From contig NZ_BOOO01000042.1 in assembly GCF_016863275.1 (NCBI RefSeq), forward strand, positions 1 to 64,000: DNA of 64,000 bases, given 5' to 3'. The stretch comes from Planotetraspora mira (GTDB lineage Bacteria; Actinomycetota; Actinomycetes; Streptosporangiales; Streptosporangiaceae). Of the stretch, positions 16,980 through 24,834 are shown one piece after another. How positions within the stretch are numbered: position 1 is the stretch's first letter; each line of letters opens with the position of its first letter. The notes below the pieces were generated by a model. It had not been told where the DNA came from. It ran no database searches and saw only the letters and a program-made list of their open reading frames with translations. The translations under genes were made by a program, and so were the position numbers.

Positions 16980-17537
16980 ATGCTGTCGAGAATCGCCGTC
17001 GTGCTGGGCGTGTCCGTCGTCGTGCTGGGCGGGACGGCCGGCCTCGCCGTCGCACAGGAGGGGGTGAACCGGCAGGAGGGGGTGAACCAGCAGGACCGCA
17101 TGTTCCTGACCGAGACGCATCAGGCGAACCTGGACATGATCGAACACGGCCCGATGGTCGAGAGGACGGCGAGCGCGCCTGCCGTACGCGATCTGGCGAA
17201 GCGGCTGGTGAAGGACCACATCGCGCTCGACGAGGACGTCAAGCGGGTGGCCGGGCAGGTCGCGGTCCCGCTACCCGGTACGGCAGGGGCCGCGGGGATG
17301 GCGGACTTCCGTCGGATGGCGCGGAACAAGGGGGCGGCGTTCGACCGGGCCTGGCTGTCTCACGAGGCCGATCATCACCACCACCTTCTCCAGGCCATCG
17401 CCCAGGAGTTGCGCACGGGCTCGTCCCTCGAGGTGAAGAAACTCGCCGCCGAGGCGAGGCCGGCCGTACGGGCGCATCTGGCCCTGCTGAGCCAGGCGGG
17501 CGGAGAGATCCCCGACGCCGGGATGCCCGGCCACTGA
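16980..17537 (+). CDS. Secreted DUF4142 (ferritin-like four-helix) protein
   Basis: The 185-residue protein starts at ATG 16980 after a G-rich ribosome site. It has a signal peptide (MLSRIAVVLGVSVVVLGGTAGLAVAQ) and a helical DUF4142 domain (DRMFLTETHQANLDMIEHG ... VRDLAKRLVKDHIALDEDVK). DUF4142 proteins are exported four-helix bundles without assigned activity, frequently stress induced. A duplicated EGVNRQEGVNQQ follows the cleavage site. Confidence 0.88.
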   Translation: MLSRIAVVLGVSVVVLGGTAGLAVAQEGVNRQEGVNQQDRMFLTETHQANLDMIEHGPMVERTASAPAVRDLAKRLVKDHIALDEDVKRVAGQVAVPLPGTAGAAGMADFRRMARNKGAAFDRAWLSHEADHHHHLLQAIAQELRTGSSLEVKKLAAEARPAVRAHLALLSQAGGEIPDAGMPGH

Positions 17538-17539
17538 AC

Positions 17540-17555
17540 CGGGACCACGGTCCCG
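17540..17555. terminator. Short stem-loop between convergent genes
   Basis: CGGGACC and GGTCCCG form a compact hairpin directly after the DUF4142 stop, before the aminotransferase stop on the other strand. It is short, so efficiency is uncertain. Confidence 0.45.
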
Positions 17556-17594
17556 TTCTGCGGTCAAGGCCCACATCGGCGCCGGAGACCACGC

Positions 17595-18380
17595 TCAGAT
17601 GACGTCCCAGGGGACGGTCTCGTACAGGCGCGCCGCGGCTTCGACGACGTCGTGCCCGGTGGGAAGCGTCATGTCGTCGATGCGCCCCACCGCGGCGACC
17701 CCGTGGGAGTTGGTGATGAAGACCGCCTCGAAGCCGGTCACGTCGGCCAGCCGCACCGGCCCGCGCCGGGACTCGATCCCGATGCCCGGGAGTCGCGGCT
17801 CGAGCAATTGCATGGTGATGCCGTGCAGGGACGGTTCGTCGGGCCAGACGACGGACGTCCCGTCGAAGAAACCGATGTTGGCGATGCCGCTTTCCGCGAT
17901 GACGCCGCCGTGACCGGTCAGCAGCGCGTCGTCGAAGCCCTCACGTACGGCCTGGCGGCCGTAGTAGGCCTGCCCGAATCCGCCGAGGTGCTTGATGTGG
18001 GCGGCCGGCCGCTGGTAGCCGACCGACCTGAGGCTCTGCGGGCTCTTGGGCGTGGGGGCCGGCGGGCGCACGGTCACCACGACGGACGCCGCGTCGTCGC
18101 CCTCCGGCCAGTAGACGTAGACGCGCACCGACGCGTCGGGGGTGTCGTCGCCGAGGGCGTGCCGGATGTGGTCGCGTACCTGGTCGCCGTCCAGGCCGTC
18201 GCCGAACAACTCCCGGGTGGCGCCGTCGAGTCGTGCGAGATGGAGATCGAGGCCACGCGTCTTCCCGCCTCTGACCTGCATGGCGGTGAAGTGCCCGTGG
18301 TTGACGAGCGGGAGCGGGAACTGCTCGGCGGACGGCGGACGGCCGTTGACCTCAATTCGCGGCTGAGCCAGAAGTCTCAT
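17595..18380 (-). CDS. Class IV aminotransferase (aminodeoxychorismate lyase/D-amino acid transaminase-like)
   Basis: The 261-residue PLP enzyme of fold type IV has HIKHLGGFGQAYYGRQA (likely PLP Lys in IKHL, near residue 130) and GGVIAESGIANIGFFDG, the phosphate-binding segment typical of the family. It could act as aminodeoxychorismate lyase or a branched-chain/D-amino acid transaminase; the sequence does not decide. Its start overlaps the 3' end of the TauE/SafE gene by 29 bp, so the two are co-transcribed. Confidence 0.85.
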   Translation of the reverse strand: MRLLAQPRIEVNGRPPSAEQFPLPLVNHGHFTAMQVRGGKTRGLDLHLARLDGATRELFGDGLDGDQVRDHIRHALGDDTPDASVRVYVYWPEGDDAASVVVTVRPPAPTPKSPQSLRSVGYQRPAAHIKHLGGFGQAYYGRQAVREGFDDALLTGHGGVIAESGIANIGFFDGTSVVWPDEPSLHGITMQLLEPRLPGIGIESRRGPVRLADVTGFEAVFITNSHGVAAVGRIDDMTLPTGHDVVEAAARLYETVPWDVI

Positions 18381-19365
18381 GCCCCATTTTGGGGGTTTCC
18401 GGGCTGTCGTTGCGAACAGGGAGGTGAGCGCGCCTCCGGGGAATCGCGGGCAGGCCGTGCCGGATACGCAGGAGGGCCCAGACGGCGGGCGCGGCGAGCA
18501 GCACGCCGATCAGCACCCACACCGTGGCGGTGTTGCCCACGCCGAACATCTTCAGCGCCGAGGCGAGCAGCACGAACGCCAGAATCCGGCGCACCAGCCC
18601 GCCGGGAGCGCGGGAGGAGATGCGCGAGCCGAGATAGACGCCGGGGACGGACCCGGCGAGCAGCGCGGCGGTCACCGACAACTGGAAGTCACCGAAGAGC
18701 ACGTGGCCGAGGGCCGCCGACATGACGAGCGGCACGGCCTGGACCAGGTCGGTGCCGACGAGTTGATTGGCCTTGAGCGCGGGATACAGGGCCAGCAGCG
18801 CCACGATGATCAGCGAGCCCGACCCCACCGACGTCATGCCGACCACCAGGCCGCCCACGACTCCGACCAGCACGGTAGGCAGTCGCCGTACGGTCACGGT
18901 GGGCAGGCCGGTCGCGGCGGGCTCGCCCGGAACCGCCGTCCGCCGTCCCGTCGCCGGGGTGCGCTCCTCGGCCCTGTCGCGCATGGCGAGATAGCCGCGT
19001 ACGGCCAGGCCCGCCGCCGCGATGAGCAGAGCGACACCCAGAGCCGCCTGGATCACACCCTGGACGTCCTCGCCGGTGCCGAGCGCCCGCGCGACCAGCA
19101 CGCCGCAGAACGCGGCGGGAACCGAACCCGCGCACAGCCAGCCGACGAGCCTGAGGTCGACGGTGCCGCGCCGCAGGTGGACGAAGCCGCCGACGGGCTT
19201 CATGACGGCCGCGGCGACGAGGTCGCTGGAGACCGCGGCGAGTGGCGGCACGCCGAAGAAGGTCACCAGCATGGGTGTCATGAGCGCGCCGCCGCCCATG
19301 CCCGTCAGTCCGACGACGACCGCGACCAGGAAGGAGCCGATCGCCATGACGTAGTCGAAATGCAT
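18352..19365 (-). CDS. TauE/SafE-family sulfite/organosulfonate permease
   Basis: The 337-residue integral membrane protein has eight or so helices in two repeats; the paired motifs LTGMGGGALMTPML (near residue 20) and GMTSVGSGSLIIVALLALYP (near residue 175) are diagnostic of TauE/SafE (DUF81). It probably exports sulfite or sulfonate-type anions, or takes up an organic acid. AGGA precedes ATG 19365. It leads a two-gene operon with the aminotransferase. Confidence 0.9.
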   Translation of the reverse strand: MHFDYVMAIGSFLVAVVVGLTGMGGGALMTPMLVTFFGVPPLAAVSSDLVAAAVMKPVGGFVHLRRGTVDLRLVGWLCAGSVPAAFCGVLVARALGTGEDVQGVIQAALGVALLIAAAGLAVRGYLAMRDRAEERTPATGRRTAVPGEPAATGLPTVTVRRLPTVLVGVVGGLVVGMTSVGSGSLIIVALLALYPALKANQLVGTDLVQAVPLVMSAALGHVLFGDFQLSVTAALLAGSVPGVYLGSRISSRAPGGLVRRILAFVLLASALKMFGVGNTATVWVLIGVLLAAPAVWALLRIRHGLPAIPRRRAHLPVRNDSPETPKMGHETSGSAAN

Positions 19366-19422
19366 CGGGAAATCCTACCAAAACCATCGGAATAATCGAG
19401 TACATCGTTCGAGAATTCCGGG

Positions 19423-19461
19423 GCCGGATGTCGGAGCCGGATGCCTGAGCCGGTGGTCTGA
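19423..19461. repeat. Three 13-bp tandem repeat units
   Basis: GCCGGATGTCGGA, GCCGGATGCCTGA and GCCGGTGGTCTGA run head to tail, immediately beyond the terminator of the DUF1996 gene. Confidence 0.6.
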
Positions 19462-19462
19462 A

Positions 19463-19501
19463 CCTCGGGGTGGGGCCCGGAGACCAGGCTCCACCCCGAG
19501 G
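19463..19501 (-). terminator. Strong stem-loop terminator of the DUF1996 gene
   Basis: A 15-bp stem (CCTCGGGGTGGGGCC with GGCTCCACCCCGAGG, one G-U pair) and a 9-nt loop lie about 40 bases past the stop. Confidence 0.85.
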
Positions 19502-19539
19502 GGTCGGGTGACTGTCACCAGGTGTCAGTCAAGGGCCTG

Positions 19540-20829
19540 TCAAGGGTGACCGTCCGCCCCGCACTTGATGATGGGACGGATGCAGTCGTTGACGCGCCGC
19601 GCCATCTCCGCCTCAGGCCAGGCGTTGAAGAAGTCGCCGTGCATCGTGAACCCGGCTCCCGACGCCAGCCGGAAGTGCGACGGGTCGCCGGTCACGGGAT
19701 AGCGCAGGACCTGCCGCAGCTTCGGCACCGGTACGGGGTGGGTCGCCGGGCACTGGCCGTTCACCGGGTAGGCCATGTGACTCTTGTGGTCGGCGGAGTC
19801 GAGGTCCCTGCCGTTCCAGCACTGCGGGAAGTCGAGGTACGACTCCAGCATCGTGCCCGCCGGGCAGTTGACGAAGTCCTTCCCGGGGTTCACCTCGCCG
19901 GCGTGCAGGCACGACCAGCGGGAGATGGTCGTGGCGTCCGGCGCCGTCGCCTTGGCGTTGCCGGCCACGATGCGCAGGCCCAGGGGCATGGGCTGCGTCT
20001 GGGCGATGACGTCGTCACGGACGCCCTCGCCCAGGTAGTAGAACGTGGTGATGACCGGCTCGACCGGCACGTCGTCCTTGTACAACGTCGGCACCCAGTA
20101 GGCCGACTTGTCGACGGCCGGGTTGCAGTTGCTGTTGGCGTTCTGCAGGCTCGTCAGGGTCGAGCTCGCGTTGGTCGTGGTGCTCCCGAAGAAGCTGTGC
20201 ATGTGGGAGGCGCCGGGCAGGCCCGGGTAGATGATCGGGTCATCGGGGAGCCGGTGACTGAAGGGACAGTCGGCGAGGAACTCCGCGACGCGCACGACGT
20301 TCCCGCCGCCACCGGTCGGCGGAGGCGTCGTTCCCCCACTGCCGAAGACCTGGAACTCCCACAAGGACACGCCGTACTGGGTGGCGCGGGCGGTGGCGTA
20401 CAGCCGGACGTAGCGGCCGCTGCCCGCGACGTTGAGCGTCTGGTTGCCGCCGGTCCCCGTCGTGGTGGAGTAGACGGTGGTCCAGCTCGTCCCGTTGGTG
20501 GAGGTCTGGATCTGGAAGGCCCTCGCGTAGGCCGCCTCCCAGTTGAGCACGACCTGGTTGACGGTGGCGGTCGCGCCCAGGTCGACCTGCAGCCACTGCG
20601 GGTCGGCGAACGCGCTGGACCAGCGGGTGCCCAGGTTGCCGTCCACCGCGGCGGAGGCGGGAGAGCCGCCGTTCTCCGTGGAGGAGGCGGTGACCGGGTG
20701 CCCCTGGGAGAGCGGGGGTGCGGCGGCCTCGGCACGCGGGAGGAACACCGCGGAGGCGCCGAGGAGCGCGAACAGGGCGGCGGCGAGCGCCGCCAGTCTC
20801 AGGCGGGGGACATGGCTGGGTGGTGACAT
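19540..20829 (-). CDS. Secreted F5/8C (discoidin) + DUF1996 protein
   Basis: The 429-residue protein has a signal peptide (LAALAAALFALLGASAVF), an F5/8 type C module at about 40-165 (GTRWSSAFADPQWLQVDLGA ... GRYVRLYA ... SLWEFQVFG), a Pro/Gly linker and a DUF1996 domain from about 185 (HMHSFFGSTTTN, HKSHMAYP). DUF1996 is common in fungi and actinomycetes and often travels with carbohydrate-binding modules; activity is unknown. The F5/8C module is nearly the same as those of the neighbouring GH16 enzyme. GGAG is placed 6 bases before ATG 20829. Confidence 0.9.
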   Translation of the reverse strand: MSPPSHVPRLRLAALAAALFALLGASAVFLPRAEAAAPPLSQGHPVTASSTENGGSPASAAVDGNLGTRWSSAFADPQWLQVDLGATATVNQVVLNWEAAYARAFQIQTSTNGTSWTTVYSTTTGTGGNQTLNVAGSGRYVRLYATARATQYGVSLWEFQVFGSGGTTPPPTGGGGNVVRVAEFLADCPFSHRLPDDPIIYPGLPGASHMHSFFGSTTTNASSTLTSLQNANSNCNPAVDKSAYWVPTLYKDDVPVEPVITTFYYLGEGVRDDVIAQTQPMPLGLRIVAGNAKATAPDATTISRWSCLHAGEVNPGKDFVNCPAGTMLESYLDFPQCWNGRDLDSADHKSHMAYPVNGQCPATHPVPVPKLRQVLRYPVTGDPSHFRLASGAGFTMHGDFFNAWPEAEMARRVNDCIRPIIKCGADGHP

Positions 20830-20854
20830 GGCGGACTCCAGGGGTGGGGGGGTG

Positions 20855-20882
20855 GGTGGCCCGGGAGGACTCCCGGGCCACC
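20855..20882 (-). terminator. Stem-loop between the GH16 and DUF1996 genes
   Basis: GGTGGCCCGGGAG pairs perfectly with CTCCCGGGCCACC around a minimal loop. It follows the GH16 stop by about 60 bases and ends 25 bases before the DUF1996 start, so it may terminate or attenuate read-through. Confidence 0.7.
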
Positions 20883-20897
20883 GGCTGATCAGTTCTC

Positions 20898-20941
20898 GAT
20901 CAGTGCTGGATCAGTGCTGGATCAGTGCTGGATCAGTGCTG
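20898..20941. repeat. Four perfect 11-bp tandem repeats GATCAGTGCTG
   Basis: Four identical contiguous copies of GATCAGTGCTG end one base before the GH16 stop codon. Two partial copies (CTGATCAG on the left, GATCACTG on the right) flank the array. Confidence 0.9.
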
Positions 20942-20942
20942 A

Positions 20943-23111
20943 TCACTGGTAGACGCGCACGTAGTCGACGAGCATCCTCGACGGGAACGGCGTGCTCGCG
21001 TCCGGCGGGCCGGGCCAGTCGCCGCCCACCGCCAGGTTGAGGATGATGTAGAAGGGGTGGTCGTAGACCCACGGTCCCCGTGTCGCCTCGACCTGGTCCT
21101 TGCTGAGGGTGAACACCGTCTGGCCGTCCAGCGTGTAGACGATGCCCTTGCTGTCCCAGTTCGCGGCCCAGACGTGGTAGTCCGCGGAGAAGTCCGCGTT
21201 CCCCGCAAGCGTGTACGGCGAGCCGATCCCGGCTCCGCCGTTGTAGGCGGGGGCGTGGATCGTGGAGTAGGACGTCTTCACGTCCTTGCCGAGGACCTCC
21301 ATGATGTCCACCTCCCCGTTGTACGGCCAGGGCCGGCCGGTCAGGAAGTCAGCGCCCATCATCCAGAACGCGGGCCAGAAGCCGTTGCCCTTGGGCACCT
21401 TGATCCGGGCCTCGACGCGGCCGTAGGTGAAGTGGAACTTGTTGGAGGTGTTCAGCCGGGCCGAGGTGTACTGGCAGGTGCCGCCGGGACAGGCCGAGCC
21501 GGGAGTGGTCTCCCTGCGCGCCTCCATCACGAGGCTGCCGGCTCCGTCCATGGAGGCGTTGTTGTTGTTCGTGTAGTACTCCAGCTCGTTGTTCGGGCCG
21601 GTGCCGGTGTCGACGGTCCACTTGGCGGGGTCGGGCTTGGCGCCGGCGGCGCCGTTGAACTCGTCGCTCCACACCAGTTGCGGTGGGTTGCGCGGGTCTG
21701 ACGGGAGCGGGGGCGGGGTGGTGGGGGCGCCACCGGTTCCCCACACCTGGAATTCCCACAGCGAGTAGCCGTAGGCCGTGGCGCGCTGCGTGCCGTACAT
21801 GCGGACGTAGCGGCCGGTGCCGTTGACGGTCAGGGTCTGCTTGAACCCGGTGCCCGTGGTGGTGGAGTAGATCGGGGTCCAGTTGGCGGCGTCCGGTGAC
21901 ACCTGGATCTGGAACGCCCTGGCGTAGGCCGGGTCCCACTGGAGCACGACCTTGTGGATCTGCGCGGTCGCGCCGAGGTCGACGTAGATCCAGCCGGGGT
22001 CGACCCAGCCGGTGGTGCTGCTCGTCGCCCAGCGCGACGCCGGGTCACGGTCGAAGGCGCGGGCGGGGATGCACTCGTAGCAGTTGACGTCGCTCTGGGA
22101 GGTCGAGGCCACGCCGGGCTTGCCGTACGACAGCAGTTTGTCGCCGCCCGGGTCAGGGGGAGTCGGCGTCGGTGTGGGGGTGGGGGTCGGCGTGGGCGTC
22201 GGCGTGGTGCCGGAACCGGTGCGGACGGAGAACGTGAACAGCGAGTAACCGAAGGCCGTGGCCCGCTGCGTGCCGTACATGCGGACGTAGCGGCCGGTGC
22301 CGGTCACGTCGAGGGCCTGGGTGCCCCCGGTGCCGGTCGTGGTGGAGTAGACGTTCGTCCAGGTCGTGCCGTCGGCGGAGGTCTGGATCTGGAAGGCCCT
22401 GGCGTAGGCCGCCTCCCAGGTGAGGGTGACGCCGCAGATCTGCTGGGCGGATCCGAGGTCGACCTGGATCCACTGCGGGTCGCTGAACGCGCTGGCCCAG
22501 CGGGTCCCGCCGTCGCCGTCGACGGCGTTGGCGGCGGGGAAGACGGCGTTCTCCGTGGAGGAGGCGGTGGCGGGGCGGCCGCGTGCGGCGTCGGCCGTGC
22601 CGCAACCCGGCGAGGTGCCGCCGGGGCCGTAGACCTGGAACTCGAGCAGTGAGTAGCCGTAGGGGAGGGCGCGCTGCGTGCCGTACATGCGGACGTAGCG
22701 GCCGGCGCCGGTCACGGCGAGCGTCTGGTTGCCGCCCGTCCCCGTGGTGGTGGAGTAGACGGACGTCCAGTTCGTCCCGTCGGCTGAGGTCTGGATCTGG
22801 AAGGCCCTGGCGTAGGAGGCCTCCCAGTTGAGCACGACCTGGCTGACGGTCTGGACGGAGCCGAGGTCGATCTGGATCCACTGGGGATCGCTGAACGCGC
22901 TCGACCAGCGGGTGGTCAGGCTGCCGTCGACGACGTTGGCGGCGGGGAACGCCGCGTTCTCCACTGAGGACGCGGTGACCGTCTTCCCCTGGGAGATGAG
23001 GGTGTCGGCCGCGGCGGCGGGGACCAGGACGAAGCAGGACGTGATGAGGATGATCGCCGTTGCGACCAGTAGGCCCAGGCGGTGACGTCCTGGACTGCGG
23101 GATGGACTCAC
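20943..23111 (-). CDS. Secreted GH16 endo-beta-glucanase with three F5/8C modules
   Basis: The 722-residue exoenzyme has a signal peptide, three F5/8 type C modules (about 36-168, 172-300, 325-465), a TP-repeat linker between the second and third, and a C-terminal GH16 domain (about 480-722). The catalytic signature is GEVDIMEVLG (ExDxxE), with WPAFWMMG upstream; this resembles laminarinase-type beta-1,3(4)-glucanases. It starts at GTG 23111 with AAGGAG 5 bases upstream. A CebR-type palindrome at 23140-23151 lies in its 5' region, tying it to the beta-glucoside uptake operon transcribed away from it. Substrate assignment to beta-1,3-glucan is inference from the family. Confidence 0.93.
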   Translation of the reverse strand: MSPSRSPGRHRLGLLVATAIILITSCFVLVPAAAADTLISQGKTVTASSVENAAFPAANVVDGSLTTRWSSAFSDPQWIQIDLGSVQTVSQVVLNWEASYARAFQIQTSADGTNWTSVYSTTTGTGGNQTLAVTGAGRYVRMYGTQRALPYGYSLLEFQVYGPGGTSPGCGTADAARGRPATASSTENAVFPAANAVDGDGGTRWASAFSDPQWIQVDLGSAQQICGVTLTWEAAYARAFQIQTSADGTTWTNVYSTTTGTGGTQALDVTGTGRYVRMYGTQRATAFGYSLFTFSVRTGSGTTPTPTPTPTPTPTPTPPDPGGDKLLSYGKPGVASTSQSDVNCYECIPARAFDRDPASRWATSSTTGWVDPGWIYVDLGATAQIHKVVLQWDPAYARAFQIQVSPDAANWTPIYSTTTGTGFKQTLTVNGTGRYVRMYGTQRATAYGYSLWEFQVWGTGGAPTTPPPLPSDPRNPPQLVWSDEFNGAAGAKPDPAKWTVDTGTGPNNELEYYTNNNNASMDGAGSLVMEARRETTPGSACPGGTCQYTSARLNTSNKFHFTYGRVEARIKVPKGNGFWPAFWMMGADFLTGRPWPYNGEVDIMEVLGKDVKTSYSTIHAPAYNGGAGIGSPYTLAGNADFSADYHVWAANWDSKGIVYTLDGQTVFTLSKDQVEATRGPWVYDHPFYIILNLAVGGDWPGPPDASTPFPSRMLVDYVRVYQ

Positions 23112-23139
23112 GGGGTCTCCTTGGCGGGCGGGGGGTTCA

Positions 23140-23151
23140 GGGAGCGCTCCC
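23140..23151. promoter_or_regulatory. CebR-type operator near the GH16 start
   Basis: The palindrome GGGAGCGCTCCC matches the core of the CebR/CelR box TGGGAGCGCTCCCA. It lies 28 bases before the GTG of the glucanase. Confidence 0.85.
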
Positions 23152-23248
23152 GGACAGGAGCGTGCTACTTGTTAGGAAGAGCTGTCAAGAACCCCGTTAA
23201 CCAAACCGAAATGCAACGCACACCCGTAATATCCCTCGAGTTACAAGT

Positions 23249-23262
23249 AGAGAGCGCTCTCT
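23249..23262. promoter_or_regulatory. CebR-type operator, central site
   Basis: AGAGAGCGCTCTCT is a perfect 14-bp palindrome and a variant of the CebR box, in the middle of the 357-bp divergent region. A weaker copy (AGAAACCGCTCTCT, 23321-23334) lies further right. No gene was found in this gap. Confidence 0.75.
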
Positions 23263-23421
23263 GATCCGGCGATCCGATCAGGCTGTGCCGCTCTGAACTG
23301 CGGATATGGGATTGGCGCTAAGAAACCGCTCTCTCGCATTATTCCGGACGCCGTTCCGCAGGTATCCACCATTGTTACAGGGGGGCCCTTGACACGAAAT
23401 GCCGCCGGAATCCACCGTGTG

Positions 23422-23435
23422 AGGGAGCGCTCCCT
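23422..23435. promoter_or_regulatory. CebR-type operator upstream of the importer operon
   Basis: AGGGAGCGCTCCCT, a perfect 14-bp palindrome, lies 33 bases before the start of the substrate-binding gene and matches the CebR consensus at 12 of 14 positions. Confidence 0.88.
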
Positions 23436-23468
23436 ACAAGATCACTTAAGGGGCCCAAGGAGGGTTCT

Positions 23469-24761
23469 ATGGGCAAGCTTCGCCCCGGACGCATCGCCCC
23501 GATGCTCGCCGCAGCTTTACTGGCCGCCAGTGTGGCCGCCTGTGGTGGCGGCTCGGACGAACCGGCGGCCTCCGGCCAGCCGGCCGAGAAGATCAAGCTC
23601 ACCGTTGGACTGTTCAGCGACTTCCACTTCGCGCCGCTGTACGAGGAGTTCAAGAAGACCCACCCGAACGTCGAGATCGTCGAGCGTCGGGCGCAGTTCA
23701 ACGACCACCACAAGAACCTCACCACGCAACTCGCGACCGGCGCGGGCGCCGCGGACGTGGTGGCCGTCGAGGCCGGATACATCGCCACGTTCACTCCGCT
23801 CGCCGACAAGTTCTACGACCTCGGCCAGTACGGCCTGGGCAAGAGGCAGGCCGACTACCTGGACTGGAAGTGGAGCCAGGGCCTGTCGCCCGACGGCAAG
23901 CTGCTGGGCCTCGGCACCGACATCGGCGGCACGGCCATGTGCTACCGGACCGACCTGTTCAAGGCGGCGGGCCTGCCGACCAACCGTGACGAGGTGTCCA
24001 AGCTCTGGCCCACGTGGGAGGACTACGCGAAGGTCGGCCAGCAGTTCATGGCCGCCAAGGTGAAGAACGCCAAGTGGTTCGACGGGCCGGGTGAGAACTT
24101 CCGCGCCATGGTCGACCAGGCTCCCGTCGGGTTCTACGACGAGCAGAACAACCTGGTCGCCGGGACCAACCCCGATGTGAAGAAGGCGTGGGACCTGTCG
24201 GTCCAGATGCTCCAGGCGGACGAGTCGGCCAAGCTCGCCGCCTTCAGCCCCCCATGGAACACCGGCCTGACCAAGGGCTCATTCGCCACGATCGTCTGCC
24301 CGTCGTGGAAGACCGGCAGCATCAAGGACGCGGCCCCGACCACGGCCGGCAAGTGGGACGTCGCGGCGGTGCCCGGCGGTGGCGGCGGCAACCAGGGTGG
24401 GACCCACCTCATGGCGCCGAAGCAGGGCAAGCACCCCAAGGAGGCCGCCGAGCTGATCGACCTGCTCACCAGCAAGGACAACCAGCTCAAGCTCTTCACC
24501 GACGCCGGCGCTCTGCCGTCGATCCCCGCGTTGTACGACGACCCGGCGATCACGGGCTTCACCAACCCGTTCTTCAACGACGCGCCGACAGGCAAGATCT
24601 TCACCGACGCCGCCAAGGCTCTGAAGCCCCAGCACGTGGGGCCCAAGGCCGGTGACGTGCTCACCGCGTTCGGCAACGCCCTGCAACGCATCGAACAGGG
24701 CAAGCAGCAGCCCGACGCGTCGTGGCAGCAGGCCCTGCAGGACCTCGACCGGATCAAGTAG
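23469..24761 (+). CDS. cebE: Beta-glucoside/cello-oligosaccharide ABC substrate-binding lipoprotein (CebE-like)
   Basis: The 430-residue family 1 extracellular solute-binding protein has a lipobox (LLAASVAAC) at the N-terminus. The fold segments FHFAPLYEEFKKTHPNVEIV and LGLGTDIGGTAMCYRTDLFKAAGLP are typical of sugar-binding proteins. Gene order (binding protein, two permeases, GH1 glucosidase, LacI regulator) and the CebR boxes point to cellobiose, laminaribiose or related beta-glucosides. GGAGG precedes ATG 23469. A stable hairpin separates it from the permease genes. Confidence 0.9.
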   Translation: MGKLRPGRIAPMLAAALLAASVAACGGGSDEPAASGQPAEKIKLTVGLFSDFHFAPLYEEFKKTHPNVEIVERRAQFNDHHKNLTTQLATGAGAADVVAVEAGYIATFTPLADKFYDLGQYGLGKRQADYLDWKWSQGLSPDGKLLGLGTDIGGTAMCYRTDLFKAAGLPTNRDEVSKLWPTWEDYAKVGQQFMAAKVKNAKWFDGPGENFRAMVDQAPVGFYDEQNNLVAGTNPDVKKAWDLSVQMLQADESAKLAAFSPPWNTGLTKGSFATIVCPSWKTGSIKDAAPTTAGKWDVAAVPGGGGGNQGGTHLMAPKQGKHPKEAAELIDLLTSKDNQLKLFTDAGALPSIPALYDDPAITGFTNPFFNDAPTGKIFTDAAKALKPQHVGPKAGDVLTAFGNALQRIEQGKQQPDASWQQALQDLDRIK

Positions 24762-24767
24762 CTCGCC

Positions 24768-24802
24768 GGGTGGCCGGCTCGGACCAAGCGAGCCGGCCAC
24801 CC
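24768..24802 (+). other. Intra-operon stem-loop after the binding-protein gene
   Basis: GGGTGGCCGGCTCG pairs perfectly with CGAGCCGGCCACCC around a 7-nt loop, inside the operon. Such hairpins after binding-protein genes often stabilise the upstream message or partly terminate, giving excess binding protein over permease. Confidence 0.75.
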
Positions 24803-24834
24803 CAACGATCTCACGAACCAAGAGAGGACCCGCT

